Of a DNA stretch of 64,000 nt, positions 17,531-27,673 are shown one piece after another. The DNA is taken from positions 2,893,001 to 2,957,000 of the forward strand of contig NZ_CP024923.1 of assembly GCF_002796605.1 (NCBI RefSeq), given 5' to 3'. Numbering within the stretch: the stretch's first letter is position 1; every line of letters starts with the position of its first letter. The translations under genes and the position numbers were made by a program. The notes beneath the pieces are model-generated. The model was not told where the DNA came from and searched no databases. It saw only the letters and a program-made list of their open reading frames with translations. This stretch comes from Sphingomonas psychrotolerans (lineage in GTDB: Bacteria > Pseudomonadota > Alphaproteobacteria > Sphingomonadales > Sphingomonadaceae).

Positions 17531-19144
17531 CTATTCGGCGATCAGCCCGGCGAAGGGGGGCAGCCGGGAAGATGTGGCGCCGTTGACTGTCTGAAGAATA
17601 TGCCGGCCCCGCACATGCTCCGGCAGTGCGACCGCCCGTTCGCCGAGATTGAAGGCGCACAGCAGAGTCTGGCCGGGCGCCTTGCGCTCGAAGATCAGCA
17701 GCGCCTCGCCGGCCTCGCGGATCGCGATCGATCCGGTCATCAGCGCGGGGCTCGAATGGCGCAGCGCGATCAGCCGCCGGGTGAGGTTGAGCAGCGAGTG
17801 CGGATCGGCTTCCTGCCGGTCGACCGCCAGCGCGGCATGATCGGGACCGATCGGCAGCCATGGCTGGCCCCGGGTAAAGCCGAGCTGCGGCGCATCGGCG
17901 GACCACGGCATCGGGGTGCGCGCGCCATCGCGGCTGAGGGTCAGCGGCCAATTCGCGATCGCCTCCGGATCGCGGAGATGTTCGAAGCCGATCTCGACCT
18001 GGGTGAGACCGAGTTCCTCGCCATAATAAAGGAACGCGTTGCCACGCAGCGACAGCAGCAGCAGCATCTTGAGCCGGGCGAAAGCGTCGCGATGTGCAGG
18101 GCCGATCCAGCGCGAGATTGCGCGGGGCGCGTCGTGATTCTCGAAGGCCCAACTCGGCCAGCCGATTCCCGGAGCGTCCGGCCATCCTTCGACCGCGCCC
18201 TGGACCAGCGCCGGGGTCAGCCGATCGGCGTAGAGGAAGTTGAAGCCATAGGCGCTGTTGAGCCGCGTATCGCCTTCGGTGAACAGATGCATTTCGGGCT
18301 CGGGCGCGGGGCCGCCGACTTCGGCCACGGTGAAGCGACCGCCAAAGCCGTCCGCCAGCTGGCGCAATTTCTCGAGGAAGCGAGGAATATCCTCGTGGCT
18401 TTGATTGTAGATATGCTGCTGGAAATCGAACGAGCGAGTGCGCGGCGTGCCGGTGTCGGGCGCTGGCGGGTTATCGCGCAGCGCGGGATCGTGCATCGTG
18501 AAGTTGATTGCGTCGAGCCGGAAGCCGTCGACGCCGCGCTCGAACCAGAAGCGGGCGATTGCCAGCGCCGCGTCCTGGACTTGCGCGTTGTGGAAATTGA
18601 GGTCGGGCTGCTCGCGCAGGAAATTATGCAGATAATATTGGCCGCGGCGCGCGTCCCATGTCCATGCGGGGCCGCCGAATACCGATTGCCAGTTGTTGGG
18701 CGGGCTGCCGTCGGGCTTTGCGTCGGCCCAGACATACCAGTCGGCCTTGGGATTGCTTCGGCTCTCGCGGCTCTGCCTGAACCAGGCATGCTGATCCGAG
18801 CTGTGCGAATAGACCTGATCGATGATTACGCGCAGTCCAAGCTGGTGCGCGCGGGCGATCAGCGCGTCGAAATCGGCAAGCGTGCCGAAGATCGGGTCGA
18901 CGTCGCAGAAATCGGCGATGTCGTAGCCGAAATCGGCCATCGGCGAGGTGAAGAACGGGGACAGCCACACCGCGTCGACGCCGAGCGATGCGACATGATC
19001 GAGATGCGCAGTGACTCCGGCGAGATCACCCACTCCGTCGCCGTTCGAATCGGCGAAGCTACGCGGATAGATCTGGTAGATCACCGATCCGCGCCACCAT
19101 TCACGCGCATCTATATCGAGCTGGCGGGCGAGCTTCTCGTTCAT
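17531..19144 (-). CDS. Alpha-glucosidase, GH13 family
   Basis: A 537-aa GH13 enzyme (oligo-1,6-glucosidase/alpha-glucosidase group), predicted cytoplasmic as no signal peptide is present. Conserved region II GVDGFRLDAINF holds the nucleophile Asp, region III FTVAEVGG the acid Glu, and region IV FENHDAPR the stabilising Asp. The start overlaps the amylase stop (ATGA), so it is coupled to the secreted amylase. The likely job is to split imported malto-oligosaccharides to glucose. Regulation by the divergent LacI protein is inferred. Confidence 0.93.
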   Translation of the reverse strand: MNEKLARQLDIDAREWWRGSVIYQIYPRSFADSNGDGVGDLAGVTAHLDHVASLGVDAVWLSPFFTSPMADFGYDIADFCDVDPIFGTLADFDALIARAHQLGLRVIIDQVYSHSSDQHAWFRQSRESRSNPKADWYVWADAKPDGSPPNNWQSVFGGPAWTWDARRGQYYLHNFLREQPDLNFHNAQVQDAALAIARFWFERGVDGFRLDAINFTMHDPALRDNPPAPDTGTPRTRSFDFQQHIYNQSHEDIPRFLEKLRQLADGFGGRFTVAEVGGPAPEPEMHLFTEGDTRLNSAYGFNFLYADRLTPALVQGAVEGWPDAPGIGWPSWAFENHDAPRAISRWIGPAHRDAFARLKMLLLLSLRGNAFLYYGEELGLTQVEIGFEHLRDPEAIANWPLTLSRDGARTPMPWSADAPQLGFTRGQPWLPIGPDHAALAVDRQEADPHSLLNLTRRLIALRHSSPALMTGSIAIREAGEALLIFERKAPGQTLLCAFNLGERAVALPEHVRGRHILQTVNGATSSRLPPFAGLIAE

Positions 19145-20942
19145 TGCGGCTTTCCGGCGGCGCAGACGGCATAGCCGAAAGCGGGCAAAGAGAGGGTGAG
19201 GCTGCCGGGCGCCGCGGCCTTGGCGAGGCAGGCACCGGCAAGCGCGGTGAATGCCGTCGAGCCAACCTCGACCTGCACATTGCCGGTCCAGGGCTGCGGG
19301 CTCGAATTGAACGCGATCAGGATCTCGGCACCGGTGGCGGGATCGAAGCGCGACACCGCGAACAGCCCGGGCTTGTCGCCGGCGAAGCGGGTGATCTGCC
19401 GGCCGCGAGTCAGCGCCGGATGGGCGCGGCGCAGCTTCGAAAGCGTGGCGATCTCGCGAAACAGCGGGTGCCCGGTGTCGAAGCTCGCGATGGCGTTGGT
19501 CCTGTCGGTGCCAAGCTGCCGGTTGTCGTTATAGATCGCGACCTGACTGGCGAACATGTCCTCGCGGGCATTCTGGTCGTCGCCGTCGCCGATGAAACCC
19601 TGCTCATCACCCGAATAGATCGTCGGCACCCCGCGCAGGAGCAGCAGCATCGCATGGCCGAGCCGATCGCGCGCGAGCAGTTCCTGTGCACTGGCCTGCG
19701 GATTGGCCTTGCGGATGAAATAGGCGGCGCGGCCCTGATCGTGGTTGCCGAGGAAAGTCGGGAGCCGCCGCGCGGTCACCTCGCCGCCTTCGTAGAGCGG
19801 ATCGGCGGCGAACACCGTCGCGAGCCGATCGGTCCCCACCTCACCCGCGCTCACTGCGTTGGCCGCGCGCGCGAAGGCAAAGTCGAGCACCGCGGGCAGC
19901 CGATCGACGCGGGTGTGCCGCGCGAGCGCCGAGGGGTCGGGATCGGCGACCTCGCCGAAGATGTGGAAATGGGCGGTGCCCTTCGCCTTGGCGCGCGCCT
20001 GCATCGCGGGGACGAAGGCGGCCCAGAATTCGGGGTTCACGTGGCGCGCGGTATCGATGCGGAAGCCGTCGATCCCGAAGCGATCGATCCAGCTTCCGAA
20101 TATCTCGATCATCCCCGCGATCACCCGAGGATTCTCGGTCATCAGATCGTCGAGCCCGGCGAAGTCGCCGAGCAGCGAACTCTCGCCGGCAAAGGTCGAG
20201 TTGCCGCGATTATGGTAATAGATCGGATCGTTGAGCCACGCGGGGACTTTCACGTCCTTCCCGGCCGGGGGACGAACGGCGTATAAGCAAAGTCCGGGCG
20301 CGTCAGCCGCGCGAAATTCTCAGGGTTCTGGAGCTGATCGCCCGCGAAGCCGGGATTGATCGCCTCGCCCGCGACGCCCCCCTTGCGGCCATAGGGATAA
20401 TCGGCGCGGCTGCGATAGTCGCAGCCCCCGCACTCGCGATACTGGATCACGTCCGCCGTGTGGTTGGCGATGATGTCCATATAGACCTTGATGCCGCGGG
20501 CATGCGCCGCATCGACCAGCGCCTTGAACTCGGCATTGGTGCCGAAATGCGGATCGACCTGGGTGAAATCGGTCACCCAATAGCCATGATACCCCGCCGA
20601 TTCCTGCCCCGCCGGCCCCTGCACCGGCTTGTTCCTGAAGATCGGACCGACCCAGATCGCAGTCGCGCCGAGCGCGTCGATATAATCGAGCCGCCGGGTC
20701 AGCCCCGCAAGGTCGCCGCCATGGAAGAAGCCCTTATGGGTCGGGTCGAACCCGGTGACCAGCCGATCGCCCTTCAACCCGCCGCGATCGTTGCCGGGGT
20801 CGCCGTTCTCGAACCGGTCGGGCAGCAGGAAATAGAGGATCTCGTCCTCGGGCAGCCGATCGCGATAGCTCTGCGCCACGGCGGGCGCCGACAGCACCGA
20901 TATGGCGAGCAGCAGGGGCGTGGAAAGGCGCAGCTTACGCAT
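19141..20942 (-). pseudogene. Secreted GH13 alpha-amylase, broken by a -1 frameshift
   Basis: Two adjacent frames together make one GH13 enzyme. The first (20250-20942) has a signal peptide ending in APAVAQ and region I (DIIANHTADV). The second (19141-20253) has region II GFRIDTARH, region III FGEVAD and region IV FLGNHDQGR. The break lies in a run of five G on the plus strand (20267-20271). Adding one base restores FVPPAGKDVKVPAWLND without interruption. It is either a sequencing error in a homopolymer or a true inactivation. A GTGA stop/start overlap at the break could in principle let the second half be translated, but half a barrel should not work alone. Confidence 0.85.
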
Positions 20943-20994
20943 CGGTCAACTCTCGACTGGCCGCCCGCCGCGGTGGCGGGGCGGCGATTGGGCC

Positions 20995-23853
20995 TCAGAA
21001 GCGGTAGCTCGCGCCGAGCAGATAGCGCACGCCATAGCGCTGATAGTCGATCGTCAGCCGCTCGTCGGCGGGGTCATAGGTGCTGAACGGCTCGTCGGTT
21101 AGGTTCTGCGCCTGGAGCTGGAGACCCAGGCCCTGCAGCGCGCCCGACTGGAATTCATAGCCGATCTGCGCATCGACGATCGTCTCGGCCTGGGCGAGGC
21201 GCTGGATCCGATCGGTGCCGACTCCGCTCAATTCGGCGAGGAAGCCCGAGCGATGCCGCACGCTGGCGCGCGCCGAAAAGCCCGATTTCTCGAAATAGAC
21301 CGTGCCGCTCGCCACCCATTTCGACAGACCCGGCAACGGCTGGGCGGGGTTGCCGGGATCGGGAGTGATGCCGCTCTCGGTATAGGAGAGGCTGCCCAGC
21401 ATCCCGAAGCCGTCGAGCGCGGAAGTGAGCGTCGCGAAGGACAGAGCGAACGCGGCCTCGGCGCCGTAGAGATGCCCGCCCTGCCCGTTCTGGAAGATGC
21501 TGACCACGCCCTGCCGGAGCAAGGGCTCGGGTCCGCCGGTGACCGGGAACCCGCTGAAATCGTACAGCAATTGCTGCTGGTAGATATAGGTCTCGAGATA
21601 TTTGTAATAGCCCGCCAGCGAGACATAGCTGTCCGGCCCGAAATATTTCTCGACCGACACGTCGACCGAATCGGCGACCCATGGGCGCAGCCGCGGATTG
21701 CCGCCCGATCCGCCCCATGGCGAGAAGTTGATGCTGGTATTGCCGGCGCGGGCGGCATCGTAAGTGAAATTGATCGATGCGCGCATCTGATCCATCCGCG
21801 GCCGGGCGAGCTGGCGCGCCACGCCGAGACGCAGCGACCAACCACCATTGAGCCGCGCGACGAGATTCATGCTCGGCAGCAAATGGGTATAGGTGACCTG
21901 GTCCGATACGTCGGTGATCACGGCGACCGGAGATCCGCTCGCGGCGAGCCCGTTGGACGACTGATCGACCCGCACCACCTGCACGCCGATATCGCCGGCC
22001 AGCGATGCGCCGTCGGCCATCTCGGCCTCGATGTCGTAGCGCCCATAGCCGGTCAGCACCTTCTCGCTGACCGACCAGCCAAAGGCATAGAGATTGGCGT
22101 CGGTCGCGGCGTTGAAATTATAGATGCCGCTATAAGCGAGCTTCAACGGATCGTAGCTGATCATCCCCGGGATGCCGAGGAAGTCGAGCGCAGTCGGATC
22201 GAGCAATTGATCCGAGGGGACCGGCACGCTCGCATCGTGCGCCGGTGCCGCGGCGTTGGCCTTGAGCCCGAGATAGAAGCGTGAGAGATCGAGCGTCTTG
22301 TCGCGCCGGGTGTAGTTGGCGCCGAACTCGATCTTGCCAGCGTCCGGGCCGAGCTCGCGCTGGACCGCGCCACGAAAGGCGATCAGCTCGTCGGTGGTCC
22401 TGGGATTGTTGAGAAAGCCGTCCTGCCCGCCCGGCGTGTTGTCGGCGCCCCAGCCCTGCGGACTGGTCAGCTGGATCACGCCGGCATTGGCATAATCGAG
22501 CGTCGGATCGAAAGTGTAGGTGCCGTCGTCATTGGCGCCGAAGCCGAGCACGTCATAGGGGCCGTTGCCGGCGCCGCGCGACGTGCCCGCATAGGTTTCG
22601 AGCACCTTGTCCTCGCGATCGACCCGCGAATAGCTGAGATCGCCGAGCAGCTTCCAGCCGTCGGCCTCGTACGTGACGTTGAGCCCGCCCGAATAGAGAT
22701 CCGCCTCGCGCAGATTGGCGTCGTTGCGCACCACGCCCTTGACGTTGCGCCACGTGCCGTCGGTGATGATCCCGTCGGTGACCGTATAGCCGGGATTGAG
22801 GATGGCATTGCCCCAATACAGCGGAAATTCGATGCCACGCAGCGTCTGCTCGTCGCGGAAGCGCGAATAATAGCCGTCGAGAGTGATGCTCAGCGCCGGA
22901 TCGGGGCGCCATTGCAGCGTCGCCATCGCGCCGGTGCGCTCGAGCTCGTCGGACTGCACATAGGGCTTCGAGCCGCCGATGATCAGCGCGCCGTTCGCCG
23001 CGGCATATTCGGGGCGCGGGGTGAAGGTGTCGTCGGCGGCGTCCGGCGTCCCCTGGGTGTTGCGGATGCCGTAAGTGTCGTTGTTGGTCTCGAAGGTCGG
23101 ATAGCCCCACGCATTGAACCGCTCGAACTGGGTCGGCGAAGTCAGGTGCGCCACGCCGATCATCACGCCGAGCGTGTCGTTGGCAAACTGATCGACATAC
23201 GTCGCGCTGACGCGCCAGCCCTTGTCGGTAGTGCCGGCATTGAGCTTGCCGGGCGAGACGATCTCGCCGCGGACATTGGCGGCGAGCACGCGCTTGCCGT
23301 GATCGAGCGGACGGATCGTGCGCAAATTGATCGTGCCCGACAGTCCCTGCCCGATCAGCCCGGCATAGGGCGTCTTGTAGACATCGACCGCGCCCATCAG
23401 CTCGGAAGGATATTGATCGAACTCGACTCCGCGATTGTCGCCGGTGGTGACCTGTTCACGGCCGTTGAGCAGAGTCGCGGCGAAATCGGGCGAGAGGCCG
23501 CGAACCGAGATCACCTGCGCGCGGCCGTCGAGCCGCTGTGCGGTCAGGCCGGGCAGGCGCGCGATCGCCTCGGCGATCGAATTGTCGGGCAGCTTGCCGA
23601 TGTCCTCGGCGGAGACCGATTCGACGATCTGGTTCGACTGGCGCTTGGTTGCGACCGAGGTGGCGAGCGAGGCACGGAAGCCGGTGACGACGATGTCCTC
23701 CTGCGCGGCGTCGCCGGCCTGCGCCGGATCGGCGGCCGGCGTTTCCTGTGCGAACGCGGGCGCGGCGAAGAGCGCGAGGGCGGCGGCGAGGGCCATGCCA
23801 CTCACCCCGGGAGTCATACGAATGGCCCTGTGGCCACGATCAATGCTGGTCAA
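20995..23853 (-). CDS. TonB-dependent receptor, malto-oligosaccharide uptake
   Basis: A 952-aa outer-membrane receptor. Signal peptide to about residue 35 (ALFAAPAFAQ), TonB-box-like EDIVVTGFR, plug domain (LPDNSIAEAIARLPGLTAQR, QVISVRGLSPDF), then a long beta-barrel ending in aromatic YLLGASYRF. The type is that of Caulobacter/Sphingomonas maltodextrin receptors. It is first in a minus-strand run with the amylase and alpha-glucosidase, and divergent from a LacI regulator. Substrate assignment comes from context. Confidence 0.88.
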   Translation of the reverse strand: MTSIDRGHRAIRMTPGVSGMALAAALALFAAPAFAQETPAADPAQAGDAAQEDIVVTGFRASLATSVATKRQSNQIVESVSAEDIGKLPDNSIAEAIARLPGLTAQRLDGRAQVISVRGLSPDFAATLLNGREQVTTGDNRGVEFDQYPSELMGAVDVYKTPYAGLIGQGLSGTINLRTIRPLDHGKRVLAANVRGEIVSPGKLNAGTTDKGWRVSATYVDQFANDTLGVMIGVAHLTSPTQFERFNAWGYPTFETNNDTYGIRNTQGTPDAADDTFTPRPEYAAANGALIIGGSKPYVQSDELERTGAMATLQWRPDPALSITLDGYYSRFRDEQTLRGIEFPLYWGNAILNPGYTVTDGIITDGTWRNVKGVVRNDANLREADLYSGGLNVTYEADGWKLLGDLSYSRVDREDKVLETYAGTSRGAGNGPYDVLGFGANDDGTYTFDPTLDYANAGVIQLTSPQGWGADNTPGGQDGFLNNPRTTDELIAFRGAVQRELGPDAGKIEFGANYTRRDKTLDLSRFYLGLKANAAAPAHDASVPVPSDQLLDPTALDFLGIPGMISYDPLKLAYSGIYNFNAATDANLYAFGWSVSEKVLTGYGRYDIEAEMADGASLAGDIGVQVVRVDQSSNGLAASGSPVAVITDVSDQVTYTHLLPSMNLVARLNGGWSLRLGVARQLARPRMDQMRASINFTYDAARAGNTSINFSPWGGSGGNPRLRPWVADSVDVSVEKYFGPDSYVSLAGYYKYLETYIYQQQLLYDFSGFPVTGGPEPLLRQGVVSIFQNGQGGHLYGAEAAFALSFATLTSALDGFGMLGSLSYTESGITPDPGNPAQPLPGLSKWVASGTVYFEKSGFSARASVRHRSGFLAELSGVGTDRIQRLAQAETIVDAQIGYEFQSGALQGLGLQLQAQNLTDEPFSTYDPADERLTIDYQRYGVRYLLGASYRF

Positions 23854-23926
23854 AGTCCGTCTCCCCTAATCGGCGCCGCGCTCCGGCTCTGACGACCGGG
23901 TCAATTCGAATGCGCAACCTGTGGCC

Positions 23927-23941
23927 TGCAAAGCTGTTGCA
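23927..23941. promoter_or_regulatory. Candidate LacI-type operator
   Basis: TGCAAAGCTGTTGCA is a 15-bp inverted repeat (TGCAA-N5-TTGCA) in the 278-bp divergent region between the TonB receptor and the LacI gene. LacI-family operators are short palindromes of this kind, and the gene order makes a site here expected. No transcription start is identifiable, and a 5-bp arm match can arise by chance. Confidence 0.35.
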
Positions 23942-24131
23942 CGCCGTCGCCGCCCACTTCTTCCGAAACCGGGGCGTTCGACCAGCCGGCCACATACGTA
24001 TTCAATGGCGATCCCCGCCCGACATGGCCGATTTGCGCCCCCCGCGGCGTTGACGCGGCAGGCGATCTGCGCTGTCTGCATAGTATGCGAAGCGGCGAAC
24101 ACAGCCGCGCGCAGGGAAGGACAGCCGGGGC

Positions 24132-25160
24132 ATGCAGCGCAAACCGACTTCGTTCGATATCGCCCAATTGGCCGGGGTCTCGCAGCCCACCGTCTCGCGC
24201 GCGCTGCGCGGCGAGCTGGGCGTCAATCCGGCGACGCGGCTGCGCATCGAATCGATCGCCAGGCAGCTCAACTACCGGGTCGACAAGGCCGCATCGAACC
24301 TGCGCACCCGCCATTCGCAGACTTTGGCCTTGCTGTTCTTCGAGGATCCCACTGCCGACGATTCGCTGATCAATCCCTTCTTCCATTCGATGCTCGGTTC
24401 GATCATCCGCGCCTGCGCCGAGCACGATCATGACCTGCTGATCAGCTTCCAGCAGCTCTCCAGCGACTGGCACAATGATTATGAGGATTCGCGCAAGGCC
24501 GACGGGATCATCCTGCTCGGCTATGGCGATTACGAACTCTATCGCACCCGGCTGCGCGCGCTCGAGGATGCGGGGACGCATTTCGTGCGCTGGGGCTCGG
24601 TCCAGTCCGAAGCTTCGGGGCTGACGGTGGGCTGCGACAATCGCGGCGGCGGCCGGGACGCGACTCAGCATCTGCTGGCGCTCGGGCGGCGCAACATCGC
24701 CTTTCTCGGCAGCGCGTCGAGCCATTATCCCGAGTTCCACGATCGCTATCGCGGCCATGTCGCGGCGCTCAAACAAGGCGGTGTGCTCCCGCGGCCGAAG
24801 CTGCAATTCGATGCGATCACCACCGAGGAATCGGGCGCCGCCGCCGCCAATGCCTTGCTCGTCAGCGGCGAGAAGTTCGACGCGATCCTCGCGGCGAGCG
24901 ACCTGATCGCGATCGGCGCGATGCGCGCGCTGGCGAGCGCCAGACTGCGCGTGCCCGAAGACGTGGCGGTGGTCGGCTTCGACGATATCCCCGCGGCAAG
25001 CTCGGCCAGCCCGCCGCTCACCACGGTGATGCAGGACCCGCGGCTCGCCGGGCGCAAATTGGTCGAGACGCTGATCGGTCGCATCCGCGAGCAACCGGTG
25101 GGATCGGCGCTGCTGCCGACGAAGTTGATCGTGCGTAAGTCCTGCGGCTCGGTGGCCTAG
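24132..25160 (+). CDS. LacI family transcriptional regulator (maltose locus)
   Basis: A 342-aa repressor. The N-terminal helix-turn-helix is SFDIAQLAGVSQPTVSRAL with hinge helix LNYRVDKAASNLRT. The periplasmic-binding-protein-like domain follows, with VAVVGFDDIPAASSASPPLTTV. It lies between, and is divergent from, the receptor/amylase/glucosidase set and upstream of the MFS gene on its own strand. This suggests it controls both and responds to a maltose-type sugar. Confidence 0.93.
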   Translation: MQRKPTSFDIAQLAGVSQPTVSRALRGELGVNPATRLRIESIARQLNYRVDKAASNLRTRHSQTLALLFFEDPTADDSLINPFFHSMLGSIIRACAEHDHDLLISFQQLSSDWHNDYEDSRKADGIILLGYGDYELYRTRLRALEDAGTHFVRWGSVQSEASGLTVGCDNRGGGRDATQHLLALGRRNIAFLGSASSHYPEFHDRYRGHVAALKQGGVLPRPKLQFDAITTEESGAAAANALLVSGEKFDAILAASDLIAIGAMRALASARLRVPEDVAVVGFDDIPAASSASPPLTTVMQDPRLAGRKLVETLIGRIREQPVGSALLPTKLIVRKSCGSVA

Positions 25161-25197
25161 CCGGGATTTGCCAACGTCATCAGCATCTGGAGCCCAA

Positions 25198-26688
25198 ATG
25201 ACCGAAAAGCCACGCCAGTCGCTTGCCGGCCTGTGGAACATCAGCTTCGGATTCTTCGGCATCCAGATCGGCTTCGCGCTGCAGAACGCCAATATGAGCC
25301 GGATCTTCCAGACCTTCGGCGCGCGGATCGATGATCTGCCATGGCTATGGGTGGCGGCGCCGCTCACCGGATTGCTCGTCCAGCCGGTGATCGGGCATCT
25401 GAGCGATCGCACCTGGCTGGGACGGCTCGGGCGGCGGCGGCCTTATTTCTTCGCCGGCGCATTGCTCGCGGCGCTGTCGCTGTTCGCGATGCCGCTGGCG
25501 CCGGCCCTCCTGTTCGCCGCAGTGATGCTGTGGGTGCTCGACGCTTCGCTCAACGTCTCGATGGAGCCGTTCCGCGCGTTCGTCGGCGACATGCTGCGCA
25601 AGGACCAGCACGCCGCTGGCTACGCGGTGCAGACCGCCTTCATCGGCGCAGGCGCGGTGGTCGGATCGATCTTTCCCTGGGCACTCGAGCAGTTCGGCGT
25701 GTCCAATGTCGCGGCTCACGGAGGCATCCCGGATACGGTGCGCTTTGCCTTCTGGTTCGGCGGGGCGGCGCTGTTCGCGTCGGTGCTGTGGACCGTAGTG
25801 ACGACGCGCGAATATGATCCCCACGCCATGGCGGCATTCGCCGGTACCGCCGAGGCGAACGACGAGGTCCCTCTCCTCGCCACGCGGAGCTACGCCAGCA
25901 GTCTGATCTGGCTCGCGGCCGGAACGCTGGTGATCTGGGCGGTGGGGCAGCTCCGGCTCGAAAAGGAGGTCTATCTGCTCGGCGCGCTGCTGCTCGGCTA
26001 CGGGCTCGCCAGCGCCGCGGCGATCGCGCTGGCGCGGGGCGGATCGCCCGCCAACATGCTCAGCAGCATCGTCGGCGATTTCTCCGGCATGCCGGTTTTG
26101 ATGAAGCGGCTCGCACTGGCGCAATTCTTCAGCTGGTCGGCGCTGTTCATCATGTGGATCAACACCACGCCGATCGTCGCGCACCATTTCTACGGCGCCG
26201 CCGATGCCACCAGCCCGCGCTTTCAGGAAGGCGCGAGCTGGGTCGACGTGCTCTTCGCCACCTATAACGGCGTCGCCGCGGTGGCCGCGCTGACCGTGCT
26301 ACCGCTGCTCGCGCGCCGCATCGGCCAGGCGCGCACCCATATCGTCGGATTGCTCTGCGGCGCAGCGGGCTATGCCAGCTTCTTCTTCCTGCCCGACGCG
26401 CGCTGGCTGCTGCTCAGTGAGATCGGCATCGGCATTGCCTGGGCGTCGATCCTCGCAATGCCCTATGCGATCCTCGCCTCCAGCCTGCCGCGGGCCAAGC
26501 TCGGCATCTATATGGGGCTGTTCAACGTCTTCGTGGTGGTGCCGCAATTGCTCGTCGCCACGGCGATGGGATCGATCATGAAGCGCTTCTTCCCCGGCGA
26601 GCCGATCTGGACGATGGCGTTCGCGGCGGGGACGCTGGTCCTCGCGGCACTGGCGATGATACGGGTGGACCGGCTGACACGTGGCTGA
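25198..26688 (+). CDS. MFS transporter, SLC45/maltose-sucrose symporter type
   Basis: A 496-aa, 12-helix transporter. The first helix SFGFFGIQIGFALQNANMSRIF and the loop IGHLSDRTWLGRLGRRRPYFF match the glycoside-pentoside-hexuronide/SLC45 branch that includes the Caulobacter maltose transporter MalY. I chose the ATG at 25198 preceded by GGAG over an upstream in-frame start. It starts 37 nt after lacI and is probably co-transcribed. It likely carries maltose or short maltodextrins across the inner membrane to the alpha-glucosidase. Confidence 0.9.
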   Translation: MTEKPRQSLAGLWNISFGFFGIQIGFALQNANMSRIFQTFGARIDDLPWLWVAAPLTGLLVQPVIGHLSDRTWLGRLGRRRPYFFAGALLAALSLFAMPLAPALLFAAVMLWVLDASLNVSMEPFRAFVGDMLRKDQHAAGYAVQTAFIGAGAVVGSIFPWALEQFGVSNVAAHGGIPDTVRFAFWFGGAALFASVLWTVVTTREYDPHAMAAFAGTAEANDEVPLLATRSYASSLIWLAAGTLVIWAVGQLRLEKEVYLLGALLLGYGLASAAAIALARGGSPANMLSSIVGDFSGMPVLMKRLALAQFFSWSALFIMWINTTPIVAHHFYGAADATSPRFQEGASWVDVLFATYNGVAAVAALTVLPLLARRIGQARTHIVGLLCGAAGYASFFFLPDARWLLLSEIGIGIAWASILAMPYAILASSLPRAKLGIYMGLFNVFVVVPQLLVATAMGSIMKRFFPGEPIWTMAFAAGTLVLAALAMIRVDRLTRG

Positions 26689-26736
26689 GGCTCGCGCCAG
26701 CCGCTCTCCACCCGTTCGGCAGGACGAACGGAAAGG

Positions 26737-27570
26737 CTAGCGATTCCCGCCGATCAAATCGCCGAGCCCGCCCAGCACCGAGCCTTCGCCGCGATTCTGC
26801 CCGCCATAGGAGCCCGAGGCGGCCATCATTCGCCCGGCAAGGCGCGAGAAGGGCAGCGACTGGATCCAGACATGGCCGGGGCCGGTGAGCCGCGCGAAGA
26901 ACACGCCTTCGCCGCCAAAGATCATGCTCTTGACCCCGCCCGCGGCAACCACGTCGAAATCAATCGTCGAGGTATAGGCGGCGACGCAGCCGGTATCCAC
27001 GTGGAGCTGCTCGCCCGGCGCGAGCTGACGCTCGATCACAGTGCCGCCCATCTGGACGAACACCCAGCCGTCGCCGTCGAGCTTCTGCATGATGAAGCCC
27101 TCGCCGCCGAACAGCCCGGTCATCATCTTGCGCTGGAAGGCGATGCCGATCGAGACGCCGCGCGCCGCGGCGAGGAAGGCGTCCTTCTGGCAGATCAGCT
27201 GCCCGCCATAATCGGCGAGCCTGAGCGGCAGGATCGCGCCGGGGATCGGCGCGGAAAAGGCGACGCGCGCCTTGCCGCTGCCGTTGTGCGTGAACACCGT
27301 GGTGAACAGGCTCTCGCCGGTGACCAGCCTTTTGCCCGCACCGAGCAGCTTGCCCATGAAGCCGCCGCCCTGCCCGCCCGATCCGTCGCCGAACACCGTG
27401 GTCATCTCGACCGACGCGTCCTTCCACACCATCGCCCCGGCCTCGGCCACTGCGCTCTCGCCGGGATCGAGCTCGATCTCGACGAACTGGAGCTCCTGCC
27501 CCTTGATCTCGAAGTCGATATCGTCGGCGACGCTCGCCGAGCGATGATGCTGCCACGGGTTGTTCGCCAT
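26737..27570 (-). CDS. TIGR00266/AIM24 family protein
   Basis: A 277-aa protein of the AIM24-type beta-roll family. Repeated glycine-rich beta segments are visible (GESLFTTVFTH, FLAAARGVSIGIAFQRK, GGEGFIMQKLDGDGWVFVQMGG, GGEGVFFARLTGPGHVWIQSLPF). The glycine/serine-rich tail SYGGQNRGEGSVLGGLGD is typical. The start ATG at 27570 follows GGGAATAATA; an upstream extension would run into repeat C. Biochemical role is unknown in bacteria. Confidence 0.88.
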   Translation of the reverse strand: MANNPWQHHRSASVADDIDFEIKGQELQFVEIELDPGESAVAEAGAMVWKDASVEMTTVFGDGSGGQGGGFMGKLLGAGKRLVTGESLFTTVFTHNGSGKARVAFSAPIPGAILPLRLADYGGQLICQKDAFLAAARGVSIGIAFQRKMMTGLFGGEGFIMQKLDGDGWVFVQMGGTVIERQLAPGEQLHVDTGCVAAYTSTIDFDVVAAGGVKSMIFGGEGVFFARLTGPGHVWIQSLPFSRLAGRMMAASGSYGGQNRGEGSVLGGLGDLIGGNR

Positions 27571-27591
27571 TATTATTCCCATCCATTTGCT

Positions 27592-27666
27592 GTGCTCCGG
27601 CGAAGGCCGGAGCGTTGGCAGAAACTCGGTGCCAGCCGCCACCGCTCCGGCCTTCGCCGGGAGCAC
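27592..27666. repeat. Intergenic inverted repeat element C
   Basis: Left arm 27592-27613 (GTGCTCCGGCGAAGGCCGGA..) and right arm 27644-27666 are inverted near-identical copies of about 22 bp, each itself a small palindrome, separated by 30 bp. It lies between rnhB and the AIM24-like gene, both minus strand. It shares the GTGCTCC-GCGAA-GC-GGAGC pattern with element B. Confidence 0.8.
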
Positions 27667-27673
27667 GGCAGGA

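Noticed and set aside
23994..24001. ATACGTAT palindrome in the lacI-receptor intergenic region
   Set aside because: Only 8 bp and not related to the TGCAA-N5-TTGCA candidate; too short to call an operator.
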